Of a stretch of 64,000 nucleotides of DNA, positions 22,363-33,862 are shown one piece after another. Position numbers and translations under genes: made by a program. The notes beneath the pieces were generated by a model, which was given only the letters and a program-made list of their open reading frames with translations, did no database searches and was not told the DNA's origin. The DNA comes from Adiantum capillus-veneris (taxonomy: Eukaryota > Streptophyta > Polypodiopsida > Polypodiales > Pteridaceae), in contig CM043945.1 in NCBI GenBank assembly GCA_014529385.2, positions 96,078,612-96,142,611 on the forward strand, given 5' to 3'. Every line of letters begins with the position of its first letter. Position 1 is the first letter of the stretch.

Positions 22363-23473
22363 TTGAAGGATATTACCCGAGTGAACCTAGAAATCTATTT
22401 AGAGCCAAACTCTTCTCCATCAAAAATCAAGCTTCAATGTTGTAACCAAACAAGCATATACTTTGATCAAAACAGTCATAGATATAGACGAGAGTCTAGC
22501 ATCTATTGTGCCTTGGGTCCTGAAACCACAGAACCTCATATCATAGGAGACCCATGGGATAGACAATATCAGGGCAAAGATAATGCTAATTACAGCTTGA
22601 CTTGGGGAATAATTTGTCATGTTTCAAGGAGATACATAGGAAACTATGCAGAAGGTTTGCAGATGCCAAACATCAACAGTGCTACCCAATGTGTACCTTC
22701 ACAGTCCCAAAAGATGAGACTAAACCAGAGCCAAACAATTTTGAACTCTTACAATGAAGCAGGCTATAGTGATCACCCTAGGAAGAGGGGAGCTGCAAAT
22801 CCATCAAGCTCAGCTTATGTACCAGGAAATGCTACACCAGTTTAGAATCCTTAGAGCCTTTAACCAACAAACTCCTTCAAAGCAGAAACCATTGAAAGAT
22901 CATATGGTTGTTGGAAGTTTCCAATTGACCCAGATTCCATCAAAATCTACAAACAAATGTTTATATGAAGATCATCAAGGACAGAAGTTTCAGTTGATCT
23001 CCATAAGTCAAAGTAAAAAACCGACAAGTCCCATAGTGTTCAAATAGTTACATGTGACCAAGCTCACGTATGCTTATCAAGATGCAGATGGTAATGAATA
23101 TCAACAAGATCACGACCTAGTACAAACTCCTACGGATGGTAAGATTGAAGTAAAAGACTATCTAAAGATGATGCAAAGCCTCAAGCTGGCAGAACAGGTC
23201 ATAGAAAAGTCAAAATCAATGAAAGCTAAATTCCAGAAAGCTACACAAAGTTCACCACCGAAATCTCCTCCGAAGAGACAGATTCTTCCAGAAAGTACAG
23301 TGGATCTTCTAAGGTCAAAGGTTACTCAAATGCAGACAGATAATGCTCAACAATTGCAAAAAGGTGCAATAACAGTCAATGGAGTCAGCATCGTTGAAGC
23401 AAGTGATCAAAGCAAAGAAAATGCAAAAAAAGTTCAACCACAGGACACTACCACAGCAAAGCAGTCAATATAG
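22363..23473 (+). pseudogene. Retroelement middle region, unknown
   Basis: Three successive frames (22363-22845, 22754-23047 and 23054-23473) overlap or abut as expected for one frameshifted reading frame. The last one is Lys/Gln-rich, with YLKMMQSLKLAEQVIEKSKS, a likely coiled coil, then a Ser/Pro stretch. It acts as a linker before retropepsin-like region 1. No family recognised. Confidence 0.35.
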
Positions 23474-23487
23474 AAAGGAATCCTAAG

Positions 23488-23883
23488 ATGATCAAGTGCA
23501 ACATTGTTGGTGAAAACGAAGAAAAGTTGTCAAGAGAAGTAAAGCTATATTTTCAGTTAGACAAGAATCTCATGTCTTTTCACACTTGGAAAAGATGTGG
23601 CCAACCACAGCTAGAAGATGCTCTTGAATTTGTGAGCATATATGGAGACAAACGAGCAGAATGCTGGGGAATCATCTCCACCACCATTGAAGTAAGTTCA
23701 CAAATTATCATAGCTCAATTCCACGTGATCACAGCAAAAGATATGCCATACAACATCATAATGGGAATGCTAATGACCCAAAAGGTCCTAGAGATACAAA
23801 GTTCAATAAAGATGGAGTCTTCAGAGACAACCAAGAATGAAGACCAAGATTCGTCACTCGCGGACGACAACATAAGGTCCTAG
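23488..23883 (+). pseudogene. Retropepsin-like region 1 (active site degenerate)
   Basis: The 131-residue frame contains LDKNLMSFHTWKRCGQPQL, which aligns by pattern with the D-T-G-A...N-x-I-S...W segment of retropepsins, but the DTG triad is replaced by DKN. Then comes a strand-rich middle and YNIIMGMLMTQK, which corresponds to the (N)IILGxxWL block near the end of the fold. Retropepsins cleave retroelement polyproteins as dimers. This copy should be inactive. A TAG closes the frame at 23881. Confidence 0.5.
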
Positions 23884-24284
23884 AGCACAGTTAAAATGAA
23901 GACTTATATCAAAGCAGATCTTATTGAAGATGATTCATCTCCATCAAACAGAACTTCAGAAGAGCTTAAAGTAAATCAGGCAATAGCAAGTGTAGATCAA
24001 ATAGAACAAAGAACAACCATGAAATCTATTGGGCAGAGAATGCCACAAAATCCAGAAGTTAAGAAGAATGAGTTTGCAAAAAACCAGGAAGCAATAGGAA
24101 GTCCAAAGATCCAGACATTGCTAACTGAATCAGCTGATGTAATTTAGATTAGAAAACAAAGTCTCAAGCTACCCTCCATAGAGACACAATTAAATCAAGA
24201 TAAAACCATGGAAAAAGCTGGGCAAACATCTTCAATAGAACCAACAATGAGAATAGCTATAGTTCTCAGCATTAGAAAAGGAGC

Positions 24285-24543
24285 AAGTGTCAGATGCAAT
24301 GCTCTATTGGATAAAGAAGCATAGTACAATATGGTTGCAAACAACATTCAGAACATTCTAGAGATTACTCAGGGCAAGCCAGATAATAGAGAAATCATGG
24401 GTAAGGCTACAAGTCAAGAAGAAATGGTTGCTACTCTTAGCATCCAAAATCATGAAGAGCAGGTAAAGTTCCAGGTAAAGCCTTCAAAGGAAATGCATGC
24501 AAATGTCATCCTTGGACATCAGTGGTTAGACCAACACAAGGCC
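24285..24543 (+). pseudogene. Retropepsin-like region 2
   Basis: CNALLDKEA, a TAG at about 24322, and YNMVANNIQ correspond to the ALLDTGAxxNLIS block. Further on, VILGHQWLDQHKA corresponds to ILGxxWL. The frame ends with TAA at 24544. It pairs with a better-preserved copy in the 54-64 kb element (NALLDTGAQHNLIS). Here the triad is DKE, so this copy too should be inactive. Confidence 0.55.
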
Positions 24544-24886
24544 TAAAAGAAGATACAATGCTAATACTCTCTTTTCCAAGAGGCAGCCAGCAACATTTAC
24601 AGGTACCGTTAATGCTAAATTCAAAGTTACAAAAGTCACAAGAATCAAAGACAAACCTTGCAGACAAAGGTAAAGCTAAAGTGGAACTTCCACCGATTAG
24701 CACAAAAGGTGTGACAGCATGTGCCTCTATATCAAAGAACCCTCATGGATTAGCTTCTTCAAGCAAGTCAGGCTTTCAAAACTTCAAGTCAATTGCTGAC
24801 ACAACTGAAACCTCTAAGGAGACACCCAAAACTTAGCAAAGATATATCAGCCAAAGTACTCAAGAAATCAAAGGAAAGTCAATCAA

Positions 24887-25075
24887 GTGTTTGTTCCAAG
24901 CAGTTTAGTCAAATTCAATGATCTGGTTTGGATTAAGGATGGGAAATCAACACAGAAAGACAAACACATGGGATGGATAGCATCACAATGCGGCTTAAAA
25001 GAACAGAAGTACTATGGAGATAACAGACAAATATGGGTACCAAAACCGCATGTACGGTTAGAGCATATGAAGTAA
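24887..25075 (+). pseudogene. IWVPK-motif region
   Basis: A short frame with DLVWIKDGK, a GWIASQ segment and KYYGDNRQIWVPKPH. The minus-strand element has WIPKQLLEAQGYYDGNDLIWVPK at the same place in its order. The role is unknown. Its presence behind two retropepsins in both elements makes it a family marker. Confidence 0.5.
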
Positions 25076-25515
25076 TGTCAAGTCCCTCCCAAGAAAGAAG
25101 TCCCACAAGGTATCAACCTCGACATATCCTAGGATACCTAAGAAGCAGGTATACAACAGAACCACATCAAAAGATGCTAAAGTCTACCACAACTCTCAAG
25201 AAGATACAGGAATAAAGAGGGATCTCAAATAATCTTCCTCTTAGACAAATATTCTACATAGGTTATACAAAGATTTGGCTACCATTCAATCACAAGCCAA
25301 CTGCAACTAGGCTAGACCTGCATGAAGATCTCAAGAACTCAACAAGACCTAGAGCTCAACAAAGTTAAAAAAGGAGTTACAAAGGTCCTCAAAAGATTTG
25401 GATTCCCAAGTCTTCCAATAAACCGAGTCAAAAGCTAGATGTTGACACCCAACAAAGGCCTACAACAACATCAAAGACTTCTTACAACAGGCCTAATTGA
25501 AGAATCAAACAGATA

Positions 25516-25737
25516 ATGGAGTCTTCCTCATCAAAGAAGGACAACCTAACCAGTGCGAATGCAGATTTGAAGATGATGAAACAGGTATGGAAAAAGAAAC
25601 CTTCAATGCCAACTTGGTCCTTCACTAATCCTCGTTTTGAGGATTCAAGTTTACTTTTACCTGAAGAATTGTTTGTAGTAAGCACAAGAATGTATAAATT
25701 CAACTCACCAGGGTGCAAAAAACACTCTTTGGCATAG
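25516..25737 (+). pseudogene. Short C-terminal frame of the retroelement, unknown
   Basis: 73 residues beginning MESSSSKKDN, with a WSFTNPRFEDSSLLLPEEL segment. No family recognised. It is the last frame before the untranslated region and LTR, and is listed because it continues the strand and composition of the element. Confidence 0.25.
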
Positions 25738-25739
25738 TC

Positions 25740-26660
25740 ATAGTCGGGTTGTTGAGCCATAAAATGAGCAAATCATTAGTCCCAAACCTTCAAGTCATAT
25801 GAAACTCTGTGCTAAGAGTTGTAGCTATTAGGCTTACGCTCAAGCTGGAAGATTTGAGCATATCTAAGTCGTGTCGCTCATGTTGGATGAGATGAGCATA
25901 AGAGTTAAAGTCTATTAACTTACAATTGGTGGAGTGTTGTAGAGTCCAACACTCATGCACAGTGCACAGTAAGATGAGATCACATATCCTCGTTAACGAA
26001 AACCATTCTTAAAGGGGTGCTAGCTTGCAAAGCCATGTCATATGCTTTTGTAGCTACACCATCTTTTTGAATTACCCCTCAAAATCTTTCTTGCATAGCA
26101 TATTATTTCCCATGCATTTCAATGATGCATAAATAGGATGTCCCATCATTGGACATATGCATTAGACACTCTTTTTTGCTTCCACCTATGCACCTTGAGT
26201 GGACTACAACAGGCAAACCAATGTTCCGTCATGATACCCTCTCATATTCGTTAACTTTTTAATTCCATATCTACCAGCAAATAATCACTTGATACTTTAT
26301 TAATATTTCCAATGGTAATAAATACCCCAATAATGCACGTATCCCAAAGGCGCTTTTTCCCACTGGGTTTTTCCCTTTGGTCATGCAAGTATTAGACCCT
26401 AATTTAGAACCTCATCATTCTACTTCCCTTGTACATACTTTTCATAAATAAACAGAAGCCTTCTCATTATGCTATTACAACGGACAAATGTGACATCATC
26501 TCTCACATCAGACATATATGGACCAATCAAGATGCTGCAGCAAATTGAACCTCATCAACAAATTCAACGACAAATGAAGACAATCAGCCCATCAACAACA
26601 AATCAAAAACCTTCCACAACCTCCACGAACACTTTTCAACAATGTCCGAGGAAGGCCACT
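25740..26660 (+). other. 3' untranslated region of the retroelement
   Basis: No frame supported. It contains CCCACTGGGTTTTTCCC near 26370, a motif type often seen shortly before the polypurine tract of plant LTR elements. Confidence 0.4.
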
Positions 26661-26678
26661 AAAATTGGAAGGGGGGAA
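26661..26678 (+). other. Polypurine tract
   Basis: AAAATTGGAAGGGGGGAA directly before an LTR starting TGTTAAC. It primes plus-strand DNA synthesis in LTR elements. Confidence 0.65.
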
Positions 26679-27596
26679 TGTTAACTGAGTCAACGTCAAT
26701 TAACAGAAGCTGCTAAAGACCGAAGACATATGGATGCACATTCAAAGATCAACACAAAGAAGCAGTGAAGATTGCAGCTACACATTTTTCACGTTTTTCC
26801 AAAATGGTCACGTATTGTAAATTCCCAATTTATTTCAAGCCATTGTAATATTTTAATGTGTTACAGACTCAATGGGAGTTTGAAGTTGTAAAGAGCAGGT
26901 CAATTAGTGTGCCTAGGTAGCAGATTCAGTAAGTGGTGGAGCCCTAAAGGCCTTGGGTGCCTGGACATTGTATATTTTTTCCCTAGGTGTATAAGGCAGT
27001 GTGTAAAAGAAATTAGGGTTCTCAAGCTTATTTGCTGAGAGCACTCTTTAGAGCTCTTGAGGTGTGTGGCTATGGAGTCCTTGAGCTTCTCCTTGCTCAT
27101 GAGACTTGATTAACATTAATCAATGATTCATTCTCTTTCACTATGCCTCTCTCATGCTTCTTATGATTGCCTATGATGCTTATATTAGCTAGATCTTAAC
27201 TAATTAGTGGTTAATCCCTCTCTAATCTTGTGTGTTTGTCCTTTCTTGCTTGTGTGTGCATGTAGGTTTGATTGGAGTCTGGTGCTCGATAGATCTATGT
27301 GTGTGTGCTTGCGATTAGTGTGTTGCATGATAGGATTAGTGTTGTTGCATCTTGCAATCGTTAGTGTGTGTGATTGGGTTGATTAGAGGTGAAGAGAAGT
27401 GGATGTGGAGATTGCCCTTCATTGTGGCTTAGCTCCTCCATAGGCCGAGAAGCTCACCTCATAGAGTTAACCATTTGTTTTGCCATGATTAGCTCACTAA
27501 CCGTGTGAGTGTTTCCATGCCCTAGCCGGGTAGCTCATCCCTCCGGATTGATAATTTGTTGGTCATTGGAGCTATGCAATGATGGGACCCCTAACA
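26679..27596 (+). repeat. 3' LTR (918 bp)
   Basis: Starts TGTTAAC after the polypurine tract and ends CCCCTAACA, giving the short inverted termini TGTTA/TAACA. It has a TATA-like TGTATATTTTTT stretch near 26968. No second copy is visible upstream in the window, so insertion age cannot be estimated. Confidence 0.6.
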
Positions 27597-27939
27597 AGGA
27601 TTGAAAGTTCAAATTGATTTTTTCATTAAAAAAAAGAAGTATTTTCCATTCCTAGAGTTACTAGAGAGACATATAGACACTATGAGTAACGAAATATCTC
27701 AAGTTTTGGCAGCAAAGGTTTCGAAGCTTGCATTTAAAATCATTGTAGTCCCATGTTTAGAGTTGATAGAGTTCCTGTAGCTTATGTTTTTGGAGGGAAC
27801 ACTTGTAAATTGAAGGAAGGACAAGAGAAGAAGGCGGTGGCTACCTAACAATGAATGTCATTTTGGCTATTTGTTGGTGCAAAAAAGCATCACCTAAAAT
27901 GTACTATTTAACATTTTCATTTTCTCTCTCTAAGATGAC
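27597..27939. other. Spacer, nothing recognised
   Basis: AT-rich, no supported frame. A TTTTTCATTAAAAAAAAG stretch lies near 27620. Confidence 0.4.
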
Positions 27940-28140
27940 ATGGAACTTCTTACAGGGCCCAAAAGTGAGTCCAAAGTTCTCCTAATGCATGCACATCGTG
28001 CAAAGTGGCAAGATCGCCAGTTTTGTGCTTGCCTTGCCTCCTTCTCCATTGGAATTGTGGCCTCTGTCATGGGATTTTCAGAGAACTACAGCTTTGCTCC
28101 ACAGGAGGATATCCAGTCCGAATATTACTTCTTTGAGCAG

Positions 28141-28246
28141 GTACAATTGATAATAGTTGGATAAATTTACATTTGCTTTGCATTTTTAGCCACATGATGT
28201 AAATCCGTTGTTTCATGTATTCTAACCTTTTCAAATGCTCTTGAAG
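28141..28246 (+). other. Predicted GT-AG intron in transposase-like gene
   Basis: Donor GAGCAG/GTACAA at 28141 and acceptor CTTGAAG ending at 28246. Both flanking exons keep phase 0, and the join lies inside the conserved EQV block. Confidence 0.5.
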
Positions 28247-29189
28247 GTGGAAATCCTTGTCCATATATCTTATCGTCATGCAGAGGTGGAAGTCGATGGA
28301 GTGGAGAGCTTTAAGGACTTGCAGGTGATCATACACGAGTACCATTTCTACATTAGTGATGATCGCTCCCACATTGCACAGTTTGTGCATCATTGTTTCC
28401 AGCAACATGATCTTTTCCTTTGAGAGCGTCACATCTCATACTCTTATTTCTATATTTATGTGGATGGTTGTGGTGTGCAACTCAAAAGCACGCTCAATTA
28501 TTTTGGTTGTATAGATGGCACCATAGCAATGAAATATCTTGCATTTGGAGCTTCTTTGAGTCGGTCCATGAAAAGGGAGAGCACGACGGTGTAGGTGCTT
28601 GTGTGAAGTGTGCTCTTCGTCAATTTCAACTTCAGCAGGATAGCAACCAATTTAGAGATGCTAGACAGGTTGTGGAGTGTGCTCATGGCACATGGATGTG
28701 ACTCATCTCCAACCAATGGATGCTCAGTATGGAGGTGCTTTTGGTGTATGGATAGCCAGGATATTGATCTCACTAGTTGGGACTGTGACACTATATCAGG
28801 TATGCACCAGTTGCACAACATTCAGAGCACCACAGCCAGGGATTCCACCATCTTTACTAGGCACCACTCATGATTTTGTGATGTGTGTGTGTACATGGCG
28901 AGTGGGTAGATTGCACCATGATAGAGTGGGCTAACAGGTGGACACTATAGCCTCTTTCACAATCACAAGCTATGATCACATCAAGCAGCTCCATTAAAAG
29001 CAAGATCACACAGTTCTCAGATGATGTTGATACTCTCACAGATTACTTGGTAGAGGGGGATGTTTTTGTAGTTATTGTTGAGGAGGGGAATGTGGAGGGA
29101 GTTGACTACTATGTTCTTAGATGCACCATGGCAAAGTTTGTGCTTCACAAATCCATTGTGGATGATTATGATGAGTCATATGATGGTCA

Positions 29190-29305
29190 CAGTATGGTTA
29201 TTTCAAGGCACTATTTTCAGCAAGTGCATGGATGTGGGGCATTACATCAGTATGGTTATTTCAAGGCACTATTCTCAGCAAGTGCATGGATGTGGGGCAT
29301 TACAT
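29190..29305. repeat. 58 bp tandem duplication
   Basis: CAGTATGGTTATTTCAAGGC and the following bases to 29247 are repeated at 29248-29305 with one difference (T/C). 58 is not a multiple of three, so the duplication shifts the reading frame of the transposase-like gene. Confidence 0.85.
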
Positions 29306-29699
29306 CCATTTTGTACAGTATGAGTGGTCGAAGGTGGCCATATAGTACTCCCATCTTGTCCTTGTTGTGAAGCTACGACTGGAGAGGATTGTCAGCAAGA
29401 ATAAAGGGAGCACCCCTTGCTGGCATTTGGGTTCATATGATCATGAGAGCATCATGAAGACAATGTCCAATAGAGCAGGAGCTACAGACCTTACCGATGA
29501 CACTGGCGCTCATTTCGGAGATGACAGCTGTGATGATGAGTGCTAGCAATGACCCCTTCATTTCTGCTATTTATCATTTTATCTTTTTTCATGGATCTTC
29601 ATATTATGGTGTTGTACCTTCTCTCATTCATTTGTAGTTCATTTCTAAATTTACCATTAGTATGTTTTTATTTAGGTTTAGCATTGATCTACTTTTATT

Positions 29700-30167
29700 A
29701 AAGGTTCATGGCCTTCTATTGTTGTCTCAATTGTCATTAGCGAGACGAATGCCAATTTGTTGAGATAGATTGCGATGGCCATATAACTTTGCAAGGGTGG
29801 CGATCGGCATTCTTCCCAAATCCTATAAAGTTTCATGGCCATATGTTCCCGTCTTGTTGGTCCAAGGTAGCAAAATTGCCAATTTTTTTGCTTTGGGCTC
29901 GCCAAGGGCCCAATGACCAAAAGTTGGCGATTCTGCCACTCTTCATCATCGAGACGGATTTTGATAGCCAGGAAATTTTGCAGGGGTGGAAAATAGTTTG
30001 TTTTCCCTGCCCTTCATGGCTATCTATTCTCACCTCATCGATCCAAGGCAACACAATTGCCAATTTTTTGGCTTTGGGCTCACCAAGGGCCAACAACCAA
30101 AAGTTGGCAATTGTGTCACCCTTGACTATCGAGACGGATTGCAATGGCTATGAAGCTTTGTAGGGGT
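29700..30167. repeat. ~195 bp hairpin satellite, left part of split array
   Basis: Units with GATGGCCAT...CTTTGCAAGGG, TTTCATGGCCAT, GGCTTTGGGCTCGCCAAGGG and CCAAAAGTTGGC recur at about 29774, 29962 and 30144. They are the same units as those at 38034-41117. The array is cut at 30167 by an LTR element. Confidence 0.8.
30163..30167 (+). other. Likely target-site duplication, left copy
   Basis: GGGGT precedes the LTR at 30168, and GGGAT follows the LTR at 38034-38038. Four of five bases match, and both lie at the same point of the ~195 bp satellite unit. Confidence 0.5.
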
Positions 30168-30482
30168 TGATGGGAATGGGATCGTTCTAGCTATAGTGGA
30201 TGAAAGAGAAACATTGTGCACAATGTGAGTGTGTGTTGGCTAGGTTATCACTCAAGCAAATTAGGTTCCAAGATCAATTATCTTGGACTCATAAACACGA
30301 TATTGACTTGTTTTTAAGCCATCACAATCTCATCATAAACAAGAGAGATAGACTTGTGTTTATCCATTCATGAAATGAGCTTTAAGTAGATCTACAGCCT
30401 TGCACCACTGCATGTGGGATAATTCCACCTTTTCTCTCCTGGACTCACTCTAATGACTCTAGGACAAAGCTCGCACATTACA
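30168..30482 (-). repeat. LTR of the minus-strand element (3' copy)
   Basis: Plus strand starts TGATGGGAATGG and ends CACATTACA. Matches 37710-38033 with scattered substitutions and small indels. Confidence 0.8.
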
Positions 30483-30497
30483 ATTCTCCCCTTACGG
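30483..30497 (-). other. Polypurine tract (minus strand)
   Basis: Minus-strand CCGTAAGGGGAGAAT lies directly before the LTR start TGTAATG. Confidence 0.6.
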
Positions 30498-30788
30498 TTT
30501 GGACTAGGAAAAATACATGGAAGATTCTTTATCCACTAAGGATGACAATACAAGAGGAGTCCTCCCCTTGAACTTTGGGCTACAACTTGATAAAGAAAGA
30601 CAACACTCCAATCCAAGAGCACAGACAACATACATCCCCAATCCAAGAGACAAACAACATAGAACTCTAATCTAGGAGCCACAGCGCAAAAAAATGCTCT
30701 AATCCAAGAGAAAAATCCTAAAAATGTTCGCTTCGCTCTAATCTAAGAGCACCTTCGTCTATTTCAATGCTTTGTCTTCAACTGCTTT

Positions 30789-30980
30789 TGTTGGGGTATA
30801 AAGCCCAATGTGGTCGCCCAAGTAAGTGGGCGGGCCGCCAGGTATGTACACATATTCTTTTGTAAAAATCTAATAAGAACTCACTATGCTCTACACATTA
30901 CAGTAGAGCGAGTTCACCATATCGTCGTGCTCTTCTTCTCGCACTCTCTCTCGCGTCACACTTCCGCTCGTACTCCTTCA
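30789..30980 (+). repeat. 5' LTR of copia element (192 bp)
   Basis: Begins TGTTGGGG and ends CTCCTTCA, with a GGTATAAAG TATA-like box near its start. Unusually short for a copia LTR. Confidence 0.9.
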
Positions 30981-30982
30981 AC

Positions 30983-30995
30983 TGGTATCAGAGCT
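30983..30995 (+). other. Primer-binding site (initiator tRNA-Met)
   Basis: TGGTATCAGAGCT, two bases after the 5' LTR, is the usual plant site complementary to the 3' end of initiator tRNA-Met. Confidence 0.85.
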
Positions 30996-32068
30996 CAGAT
31001 CGAGGCTCGAGGCAGCATTTGCAGGTAGCCAAAGTCACCTACTCAGATCGGAGTGAGATTCGACAGGCGAAGACACGGCCCCAATTCCGGTAGGTAAGCC
31101 CGAAGGGCTTGGTGTTCTCAAAATTTCATTTTGAGGTCATCTCGGCCACCGTTCGGCTTCGACAAAGATCTGCGCAGGCCATTTTCGACTACGTGGTCTC
31201 GGTGGGTACAGATTCGACTCTACAATTTTGGGGTTTCGGCCTACGACTGCAGGTGCTGAGGATATCGACACTCCCAGAGTGCTGATTTGTGGCTGTCTAC
31301 ACATCGAAGGACGGCTCACAATTCTTGGAGGCGTGTCACATACGACACGGGCGCATCTACACACAGACTGTAGGCGACAGCCACTAGTTCATCAGGTAGC
31401 TTGTGTTTGCTGCTTGATATTCCAGATTTCATCCTGACATTGCAGGTACTTCCACATGGGATGTATTGTCAAAGATGATGTATGTCTGTTGAGGGTTTGT
31501 TGGCTGTGAGTCACGCAGCAAACAACCGCCGCAGCGGTTACAGCATACAATGGGAAATTTGTGGATGTATGACTTTGTGGGAATTCTATGTACTGTCAGA
31601 TTCACTGTAGCCTTTGTTGAGGGTCGAGTGAGGTTTTATTGAGCTGGGGGATTCTCGAATGTTGAGATCCTTTCGGTGATACAGGTCTTGGAGCGATCCC
31701 TCGAGCACCCTTAGATAGGCAGCTAGGATGTATTGACTGTGAGTTAGACAGTTGGGATTGCATCTTTGCTTTACTGCCGTTGAGGCATTGTCACAGTCTA
31801 TGCTTATAGGACAGTGAGAGACAGTACAGGTGCAGGACAGGTTTACCCACAGCTTACAGTGTTAGAGAGACAGTGGTTTTTTGAGCTGTTTTTTGGTCTG
31901 TTTTTTTGGTACACCAGAGCCATTTTACAAAGGAGACTCTGCCAAAATTTATGTAGAATCTGAAGCTTTCTTGGTTCATTGGACAGGTTGATATTGGTTC
32001 AGAGGTCAGTTTACAGGGGAAACTCCGCCGAATTTTCCCAGGAAAGTAAACTACTATGAAGCGTAGCT
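30996..32068 (+). other. Copia 5' leader
   Basis: About 1.07 kb between primer site and gag start, with no long frame. Typical untranslated leader of the element. Confidence 0.6.
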
Positions 32069-32830
32069 ATGGCTGGATCACAGGACACTGCTCTTTACAA
32101 TATCAAGAAGCTGGATGGAACCAATTTCCCATTGTGGAAGAAGCAGATTTGGCACATGTTGGTACAAAAGAAGCAGATAAAACCTATAAAGCTCAAGGGG
32201 ATAAAACCAGAAGATATGGACGAAGATGAATGGAACGAAATGGATGAATTGGCACTTTCTACCATTATGCTGACTTTGGCAGAAAGCGTTTACTTCAATG
32301 TAGCAGACGAGATGTCGGCTTATCAAGCATGGACAAAGCTGAGTGATCTTTATGAGAAGCAGAGTAAAGCTTCACAGGTCTACTGGCTTAAGAAGCTTGT
32401 TGACTTGAAGATGAAAGAAGGGACCCCTATGTCCAATCATCTGAATGAATTCAACACCATCGACAGTCAGTTGTCAGCTCAAGGTGTCAAGTTTGATGAA
32501 CCTGTTAGAGCTATGTTCCTGTTGATCACATTGCCGGAAAGTTGGGACACTTTTCGCACAGCTTTGAGTAATTCTGCACCTCCAGATGGTTTGAACATAG
32601 CAGGTGTAGAAGGAAGTCTGATTACTGAAGAAACCAATAGAAAGACAATGGACAAAGGCAAAGGAACAGCCTTAGTTGTCAGGGGAAGGACCAAAGAAAA
32701 GTACAAAGGTGGAAAGAGGAATCACTCTTGTAGCAAGTCCCGCAGTGCTAAAGGCAAGAGTGACATAGAATGCTACCATTGTGGCAAGACGGGTCACATG
32801 AAAAGAGACTACAAAGAATGGAAAGCATAA
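32069..32830 (+). pseudogene. Copia gag
   Basis: Starts MAGSQDTALYNIKKLDGTNF. The LDGTNFPLWKKQI block near residues 14-27 and the LLITLPESWDTF block near 150 are typical of copia gag, which forms the particle and packages RNA. The zinc knuckle CYHCGKTGHMKRDY near residues 235-248 has Tyr where the last Cys is expected. A TAA at 32828-32830 separates gag from the rest of the same frame. The start is the first ATG of the frame after the leader. Confidence 0.85.
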
Positions 32831-32878
32831 AAAGGCAAAGAGAAAGCTGAAGACCATGGTGAGAAGAACAAGTCCTCA

Positions 32879-33862
32879 ATGAAGATTCAAGAAATAAATG
32901 TGAAAAACATTGTTGCAGAGGATGACAGTCTAGTGTCACGAGACATCTACTTCTTGAAGAATACAATGGACTCAGCTCTTCTTACAGCATCTAATAGAAA
33001 TGCACTGAGTGATTGGATTATAGACTCAGGGGCATCACTTCATGTGTCTCCAAACAAGGAGTGGTTTACCTCTTATGTGACCACTAAAGATCATGTTCGG
33101 CTAGGCAATGGGCAGACATGTGAGATCTTAGGTGTTGGAGATGTTCAATTGAAGTTTCAGAATGGCTCTTCTTTCACGCTGAAGAATGTGAGACATGTTC
33201 CCGCAATTACAAAGACCTTGATCAACACAGGTTTACTTGATGATACTGGCTACGTCACCACTTTTGGTCAAAACATGTGGAAGATATCCAAGGGTTCTAT
33301 GACAGTAGCACATGGAGTAAAGTCTAGAGGACTTTACATGATTTATGTATCAAATGTCTCTAAAAATGTAATCAATGTAACCGAGCAGCCGAGCGTTTCT
33401 TTGTGGCATAGCCAGTTAGGACATATGTCCAAGAAGGGAATGGAAATCTTGTCTCGTTCTGGTTATTTGCCTGGCTTGTCATTTAATGATTTTGAATTCT
33501 GTGAAAATTGTCTGTATGGTAAGCAAACACAGCAGCCACATAAGCATAGAAGCAGTAGAAGAGATACACAGTTGGCACTTATTCATAGTGATTTGTGTGG
33601 ACCTATGCCTAACCTATCTCTAGGGGGAGCTTCTTACTTTATGACATTTATAGATGATTACTCGAGGAAAGTATGGGTTTACTTTCTCAAGCACAAGGAT
33701 GAAGCGTTTAGTGTTTTCAAAACGTTTGTGACACTTGTGGAGAATCAGAGTGGCAAAAAGCTTAAATGCTTACGCACTGACAATGGTGGAGAGTATGTTT
33801 CAAAGGCCTTTCAGGACTTTTGTGAGTCAAAAGATATAAAACGTGAACTTACTACTCCTTAA
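32879..33862 (+). pseudogene. Copia protease and integrase N-terminal half
   Basis: Same frame as gag. WIIDSGASLHVS carries the protease Asp-Ser-Gly. LWHSQLGHMSKKGM and CENCLYGK form the HHCC zinc-binding part of integrase, followed by IHSDLCGPM and RTDNGGEY with two of the catalytic acids. The frame stops at TAA 33860-33862, where a Gln codon is usual in the TPQNPPQNSVAER-type block. Protease cleaves the polyprotein and integrase inserts the cDNA. Confidence 0.88.

Larger units (their letters stand above)
21148..27596 (+). mobile_element. Decayed LTR retroelement with two retropepsin-like regions and no RT
   Basis: A series of broken plus-strand frames from an ATG at 21148 to about 25740 is followed by a polypurine tract and a 3' LTR at 26679-27596. 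Recognisable parts in order are: a gag-like N-terminal frame, a Lys/Gln-rich linker, retropepsin-like region 1 (23488-23883), retropepsin-like region 2 (about 24285-24543), and a KYYGDNRQIWVPK motif near 25010-25060. There is no RT, RNase H or integrase motif. No 5' LTR or primer site was found upstream, so the left end is missing or too diverged. The order matches the minus-strand element at 54-64 kb. Confidence 0.6.
27940..29546 (+). pseudogene. Broken transposase-like gene (HEKGEHDGVGA motif family)
   Basis: Ordered blocks of one known but poorly named family of transposase-like proteins are present. GFSENYSF and EQ end exon 1 (27940-28140). After a 106 bp intron, exon 2 (28247-28423) gives VHISYRHAEVEVDG and YHFYISDDRSH, followed by a TGA. 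Next are VDGCGVQLKS, then in a shifted frame HEKGEHDGVGACVKCALRQ (about 28566-28625), RCFWCMDSQDIDL (about 28730) and a C-terminal EEGNVEGVDYYVLRC block (about 29080). The usual Asp before FSENY is Gly. A 58 bp tandem duplication at 29190-29305 breaks the last part. Such proteins occur widely in plants as mobile-element genes. I infer a DNA-transposon origin and cannot name the superfamily. Confidence 0.55.

Noticed and set aside
29678-30163. Frames of 80-124 residues on both strands
   Set aside because: Lie in the left part of the hairpin satellite and share its repeats.
30810-31437. Small frames in the copia LTR and leader
   Set aside because: The same frame recurs in the 3' LTR (36130-36417) because the LTRs are duplicates; no protein family.
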